Positions 5,618 to 8,002 of a DNA stretch of 8,002 nucleotides are shown one piece after another. The DNA is from Helicobacteraceae bacterium. Lineage in GTDB: Bacteria > Campylobacterota > Campylobacteria > Campylobacterales > Sulfurimonadaceae. A program made the translations under genes and the position numbers. The notes beneath the pieces were generated by a model. The model saw nothing but the letters and a program-made list of their open reading frames with translations, did not search any database and was not told the origin of the DNA. How positions within the stretch are numbered: the first letter of the stretch is position 1; each line of letters starts with the position of its first letter. Location of the stretch: the NCBI GenBank assembly GCA_027056525.1, contig JALUKO010000273.1, positions 1 through 8,002 of the forward strand, read 5' to 3'.

Positions 5618-6564
5618 CTGGACCCTTCCAATGCCCTAACAAACGGTATTATAAATGTTTCAATTGCTTTTTCGAGCACCTTATACTTTTTACCATCTTT
5701 TGCTAAGATTACTAACTCATAACCCTCTTTTCCTATGAATGCCCAAGAGGTTATATCCAGTGTTACAGCCCCGTACACGGTGTTGCTTGTCTTTACTGTC
5801 ACGTGAGTCCTTATGGTGTAGTCGTGACTCTGATAAATGTTGTTTATTAACCCAACCAAGTGCAATCTTATCGTAACCGGCAAGTCATAGTAGCCGTAAA
5901 CCCAGTAATTGGCAAGGGCTCTGAAATCACTAATCGAAGCGCTGAACTTCACGTGAAGGTAACCGCTCCCGTGAGCAGAAAAAGTCGTCGCCGACCCATC
6001 TGATATAACCGCCCTACTGTGACTCATTGGAAAGTCCACCGAAACACTAGAGTCCTTGAGCTGAATGCCAACTTGCTGATTATGAGGATTAACAAAGCCA
6101 ATCTTACAATCAACAGTTCCACCGTAGGTTATGTAGGCTATATCACTAAGACCCCCACTGGTTGGATTCAACCACAAATCCCCACAAGATATACTCGTCA
6201 TCTCCAAGTAGGGAGTACCATTAACCTCTACGTATGCCATGGCCATTGTGATTCCACCGACTTTGAAGTAGAAAGTTGTGTTTTGATATACTTCAATGTC
6301 CGTAACCATGATGTGAGCTGTCTTATGAGGCCTTATTGCAATAACCCCCTTTGAGAGCGTGTAGTTAGTATCCAGAACGTAATCATCTGGCTTCGGCCAC
6401 CATATGTTTCCTGTATCATCCACAAGCTCCACAGGCCAAGTCTGCTTGTAATCCTTCAGATTCTCAACGGTAATAAAGGCAGTCACATTATCACCGGCCT
6501 TTACTGCATCCGGCTCAACCTCAAGCCACGCGGAGAGACCATTCACCACCCGCGAAACACTCAC
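5608..6564 (-). CDS. Beta-rich surface-type protein (318 aa), two-cysteine family
   Basis: It starts at GTG 6562-6564 with AAAGGGGG just upstream. The frame stays open only back to a TAG at 6595-6597, beyond which beta-domain-like coding continues. Domain order: an Ig/CARDB-like domain (about 11-60; KAGDNVTAFITVEN, then IWWPKPDDY), NYTL (67-70), IRPHK (77-81), QNTTFYFKVGGITMAMAYV (94-112), then the family pair Cys127 (CGD) and Cys153 (CKIGFVNP) and further strands to about 270. The tail is different from its paralogs: FIGKEGYELVILAKDGKKY, then an amphipathic helix (VLEKAIETFIIPFVRAL) and a basic end, with no clear membrane anchor. There are four sequons (N26, N67, N95, N115). No signal peptide is visible, so the 5' end is probably damaged or recombined. 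Confidence 0.75.
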   Translation of the reverse strand: MSVSRVVNGLSAWLEVEPDAVKAGDNVTAFITVENLKDYKQTWPVELVDDTGNIWWPKPDDYVLDTNYTLSKGVIAIRPHKTAHIMVTDIEVYQNTTFYFKVGGITMAMAYVEVNGTPYLEMTSISCGDLWLNPTSGGLSDIAYITYGGTVDCKIGFVNPHNQQVGIQLKDSSVSVDFPMSHSRAVISDGSATTFSAHGSGYLHVKFSASISDFRALANYWVYGYYDLPVTIRLHLVGLINNIYQSHDYTIRTHVTVKTSNTVYGAVTLDITSWAFIGKEGYELVILAKDGKKYKVLEKAIETFIIPFVRALEGSRGR

Positions 6565-6594
6565 ACTCCCCCTTTCCTCGTCTTCCTCACTCTT

Positions 6595-6765
6595 CTACCC
6601 GTTGCTAACAGAATACAGTTTAACCGGAGCCTTCTGAGTGCTTGGATAACTGCTGTCAATCCTTACGTTAAAGTCCACAGTATCGCCCTCCTTCTTGTAG
6701 CCAGACTTTTTTCTTTCTAAATACAACATAATCATCTACAGGAAAAAGTATACTAACCAAACCAT
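6595..6765 (-). pseudogene. Mosaic scar: membrane-gene start joined to part of a beta domain, two in-frame TAGs
   Basis: After the stop of the 168-residue gene there is a good start (GGTGGT, four bases, ATG 6763-6765) that encodes only MVWLVYFFL before TAG at 6736-6738. This resembles the beginning of the 192-residue membrane protein (MVW, then LLYIFL after two extra residues). In the same frame the sequence then reads GYKKEGDTVDFNVRIDSSYP ... APVKLYSVSNG and stops at a second TAG (6595-6597). The core KEGDTVDFNV ... APVKLY resembles KAGDNVTAFITV ... WPVELV of the neighbouring beta domain. The frame then continues without another stop into the 318-residue gene. I read it as a recombination or deletion scar. 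Sequencing error cannot be excluded from one read. Confidence 0.6.
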
Positions 6766-6780
6766 GTTAACCACCGTCCT
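6757..6780. repeat. 24-bp repeat at a membrane-gene start (copy 2)
   Basis: It matches 5594-5617 at 20 of 24 bases. Here the start leads only into the nine-residue stub. Confidence 0.6.
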
Positions 6781-7273
6781 CACAGAGTACTTTTCCATGC
6801 ACTTTGGACTTCATAACATGCAAACATCTCCAGCTAATCGGCACATAAGCTCCGAGGGGTAAAGCTATCCACGCAATGCTCACATCTATACCACAAATTG
6901 ATATTGAAACAATCCCTGAAACAATACCCAGAATTATTGCATTTAAGGTAATTAACCTAATATCAAGACGAGATGACAGTTTTTTAAAGGCCTCCTGTCT
7001 GTTTTTGACCTGCTCGTTTAAAATTAGGGCAATAAAAACCACAACTACTAATATGGCTCCTGCTAGAAAGCCACTGCCCAAAGCAATGGATTCTAGAATT
7101 CCGACATAAACAAACAGCAACAAATATGGGAATATTAAAACATACAGGCCTAACTCTGGAAGTTTTTGCTGGATCTCGTTAGTCAATGGTCTCATTCCAG
7201 AGAACTTCAACAATAAGACCACGTCAATGTAGGTAAAAAGAAAAACAATGAGAGGAATGCATACATCTAACAT
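6767..7273 (-). CDS. Polytopic membrane protein (168 aa), partner of the right-end beta protein
   Basis: The family is unrecognised. In-frame ATGs exist at 7291, 7285 and 7273. I chose 7273 because GGTGGT lies four bases before it and this removes a 17-base overlap with the upstream gene; only one base then separates stop and start. Likely membrane segments are at residues 5-23, 41-59, 63-86, 105-127 and 131-147. A charged loop (NEQVKNRQEAFKKLSSRLD) between segments 3 and 4 is probably cytoplasmic, and a basic tail ends CEDGG. The last two Gly codons form the next GGTGGT site. A 60-base sample at 6901-6960 is about 28% G+C by hand count. Position suggests it is the partner of the protein at 7275-8002. 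Confidence 0.75.
   Translation of the reverse strand: MLDVCIPLIVFLFTYIDVVLLLKFSGMRPLTNEIQQKLPELGLYVLIFPYLLLFVYVGILESIALGSGFLAGAILVVVVFIALILNEQVKNRQEAFKKLSSRLDIRLITLNAIILGIVSGIVSISICGIDVSIAWIALPLGAYVPISWRCLHVMKSKVHGKVLCEDGG
6770..6775 (-). promoter_or_regulatory. Ribosome binding site GGTGGT before the nine-residue stub
   Basis: It lies four bases before ATG 6765 and encodes the Gly-Gly end of the 168-residue protein. A well-formed site in front of a dead stub indicates that an intact gene once started here. Confidence 0.55.
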
Positions 7274-7274
7274 C

Positions 7275-8002
7275 TCAACCACCATCCCCATAGATCAAGT
7301 TCCCATCATCCTCGTTTGATCCTGCTGGCGATGGCGCATGGATATTAGCAAGGCTATATACAATAAATGGAGCAAACAACATTCCAACCCCAGTATAGGC
7401 AAGGAGTGAAGACTCTGTAATCGCCCCTACTATTGTAGTTACTCCACCACCAACTGTAAATACTCCTACAATCTCCCTGACAGTACTACCTCCCTTGTCA
7501 TCTCCTGGATATACCAACACAGTTGTCCCGAGCTCTTTTAGAGCGTTTCCAAGTTGAAGTTTTACGCTTACCCAATGAGCTTCTGGTTCATTTCCGGGGG
7601 TAAATAGGTAGACATAATACCCATCCCCATAGATTCTTTTTGCAAGATCTCCATTAACCTGCACAGTAAATTCTATCTCCTTGGTCTCATTTGGGGGTAT
7701 TGTAATGTTTGCTCCATTATCCCCTGAAATCCGCACTGCATCCCAGTTAGTTCCATCCCAAACAGGCACACCACTGAATTCAATAGTTTTTAGTTCCGCA
7801 TGAACAATGGGGTCATTTTGGTTGTTTACATATACATGGCAATTAAATGATGTAGTTAACTTCACTGAATCATCACAACTCATCCATGCCACCACGTTGC
7901 CCTCGGGCTTCACGGTTATAGTCTTATCGTCCGCAGGAGTGCCGTTAACGAAGAGAGTGAACATGTATTTTCCAGGATTATCAAGGCCAAAATCAAACCA
8001 CG
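7275..8002 (-). CDS. Beta-rich surface-type protein, C-terminal part (5' end off-window)
   Basis: The frame is open to the window edge. At least 12 residues (WFDFGLDNPGKY) precede the first ATG (7962-7964), and they align with FSWDVYGVGNHTY of the 324-residue protein, so that ATG is internal and not the start. Counting from it, the family cysteine pair is Cys30 (CDDSVKL) and Cys42 (CHVYVNN), and sequons lie at N7, N86 and N92. Beta strands run to about 152, followed by a tail with two Gly-rich hydrophobic stretches at about 164-182 (REIVGVFTVGGGVTTIVGA) and 188-207, and a polar, acidic end closing in GDGG. The hydrophobic hairpin could anchor the protein in the membrane or form a pore. This is the first unit in transcription order and the best candidate for a full-length member. 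Confidence 0.75.
   Translation of the reverse strand, partial: WFDFGLDNPGKYMFTLFVNGTPADDKTITVKPEGNVVAWMSCDDSVKLTTSFNCHVYVNNQNDPIVHAELKTIEFSGVPVWDGTNWDAVRISGDNGANITIPPNETKEIEFTVQVNGDLAKRIYGDGYYVYLFTPGNEPEAHWVSVKLQLGNALKELGTTVLVYPGDDKGGSTVREIVGVFTVGGGVTTIVGAITESSLLAYTGVGMLFAPFIVYSLANIHAPSPAGSNEDDGNLIYGDGG
7278..7283 (-). promoter_or_regulatory. Ribosome binding site GGTGGT that fixes the 7273 start
   Basis: It lies four bases before ATG 7273 and encodes the terminal Gly-Gly of the upstream beta protein, which implies translational coupling. Confidence 0.6.

Noticed and set aside
6595..6738. Amber readthrough or pyrrolysine insertion at the two TAG codons
   Set aside because: Pyrrolysine coding is not known from Thermococcales, and the flanking segments look like pieces of different genes. 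A scar is the simpler explanation.
6680..6760. An alternative frame reading SILFPVDDYVVFRKKK, similar to WWPKPDDY of the beta domain, with a frameshift in the A-run near 6712
   Set aside because: The resemblance is short and competes with the better membrane-start match supported by the 24-bp repeat. It was kept only as a possibility.
5313..7109. Plus-strand frames at 5313-5582, 6019-6354 and 6876-7109
   Set aside because: All are opposite well-supported minus-strand genes and lack start signals.
1114..8002. Type IV pilus, archaellum or S-layer operon
   Set aside because: No class III signal peptides, no FlaI/PilT-like ATPase, no FlaJ/TadC-like protein and no S-layer-type repeats are visible.
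1..8002. CRISPR array, insertion sequence or tRNA-linked integration site
   Set aside because: No regularly spaced direct repeats, transposase motif, inverted terminal repeats or tRNA-like segment could be seen.

Overview
The window looks archaeal and most probably from the Thermococcales (Thermococcus/Pyrococcus type). The plus-strand fragment at bases 1-139 reads as the C-terminus of a hyperthermophile-type quinolinate synthase (NadA). Gene junctions use strong GGTGAT/GGTGGT Shine-Dalgarno sites, and the putative secreted proteins are rich in N-glycosylation sequons. I see no tRNA, rRNA, CRISPR array, transposase or housekeeping gene other than nadA.

Layout. Bases 1-139: 3' end of nadA on the plus strand. 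Bases 140-850: no intact gene, but decayed minus-strand pieces of the same kinds of gene found further along. Bases 848-8002: a compact, entirely minus-strand array that runs convergently towards nadA and whose start lies beyond the right edge. In transcription order it holds: a beta-rich secreted-type protein (7275-8002, 5' end off-window), a membrane protein (6767-7273), a scarred segment (6565-6766), a beta protein (5608-6564), two membrane proteins (5024-5602, 4580-5014), a short beta C-terminal piece (4270-4593), a membrane protein (3877-4263), a beta protein (2949-3923), a membrane protein (2476-2946), a beta protein (1680-2498), a membrane protein (1114-1668), a 53-residue C-terminal piece (956-1117), and a 33-residue membrane stub (848-949).

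The four long beta proteins belong to one family. They share an Ig/CARDB-like region, a 'PK.DDY...NYTL' element, an 'NTT...GGI.MA.AYV' element (318- and 272-residue members) and a conserved cysteine pair (C-[DGN]-[DN] ... C-x-[VI]-[YG]). Their C-terminal tails differ and are hydrophobic or amphipathic. Each is followed at once by an unrelated-looking polytopic membrane protein of 128-192 residues. The junctions are strikingly asymmetric. Every beta-to-membrane junction has a strong GGTGRT site 4-5 bases before an ATG. The membrane-to-beta junctions overlap and have poor starts, and the beta proteins with a visible 5' end lack signal peptides and begin at different points of the shared alignment. 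The segment 6565-6766 is a mosaic of a membrane-gene start and part of a beta domain, with two in-frame TAG codons.

Best interpretation (inference, not proof): a polymorphic-toxin-like locus, in which variable C-terminal 'effector' tails on a shared extracellular beta scaffold are each paired with a dedicated membrane 'immunity' protein. Most units here look like 5'-truncated orphan cassettes, comparable in layout to the orphan cdiA-CT/cdiI arrays of bacterial contact-dependent inhibition. A full-length parent would be expected upstream, beyond base 8002. The main alternative is a rapidly duplicating and decaying family of cell-surface or adhesion proteins with membrane partners.
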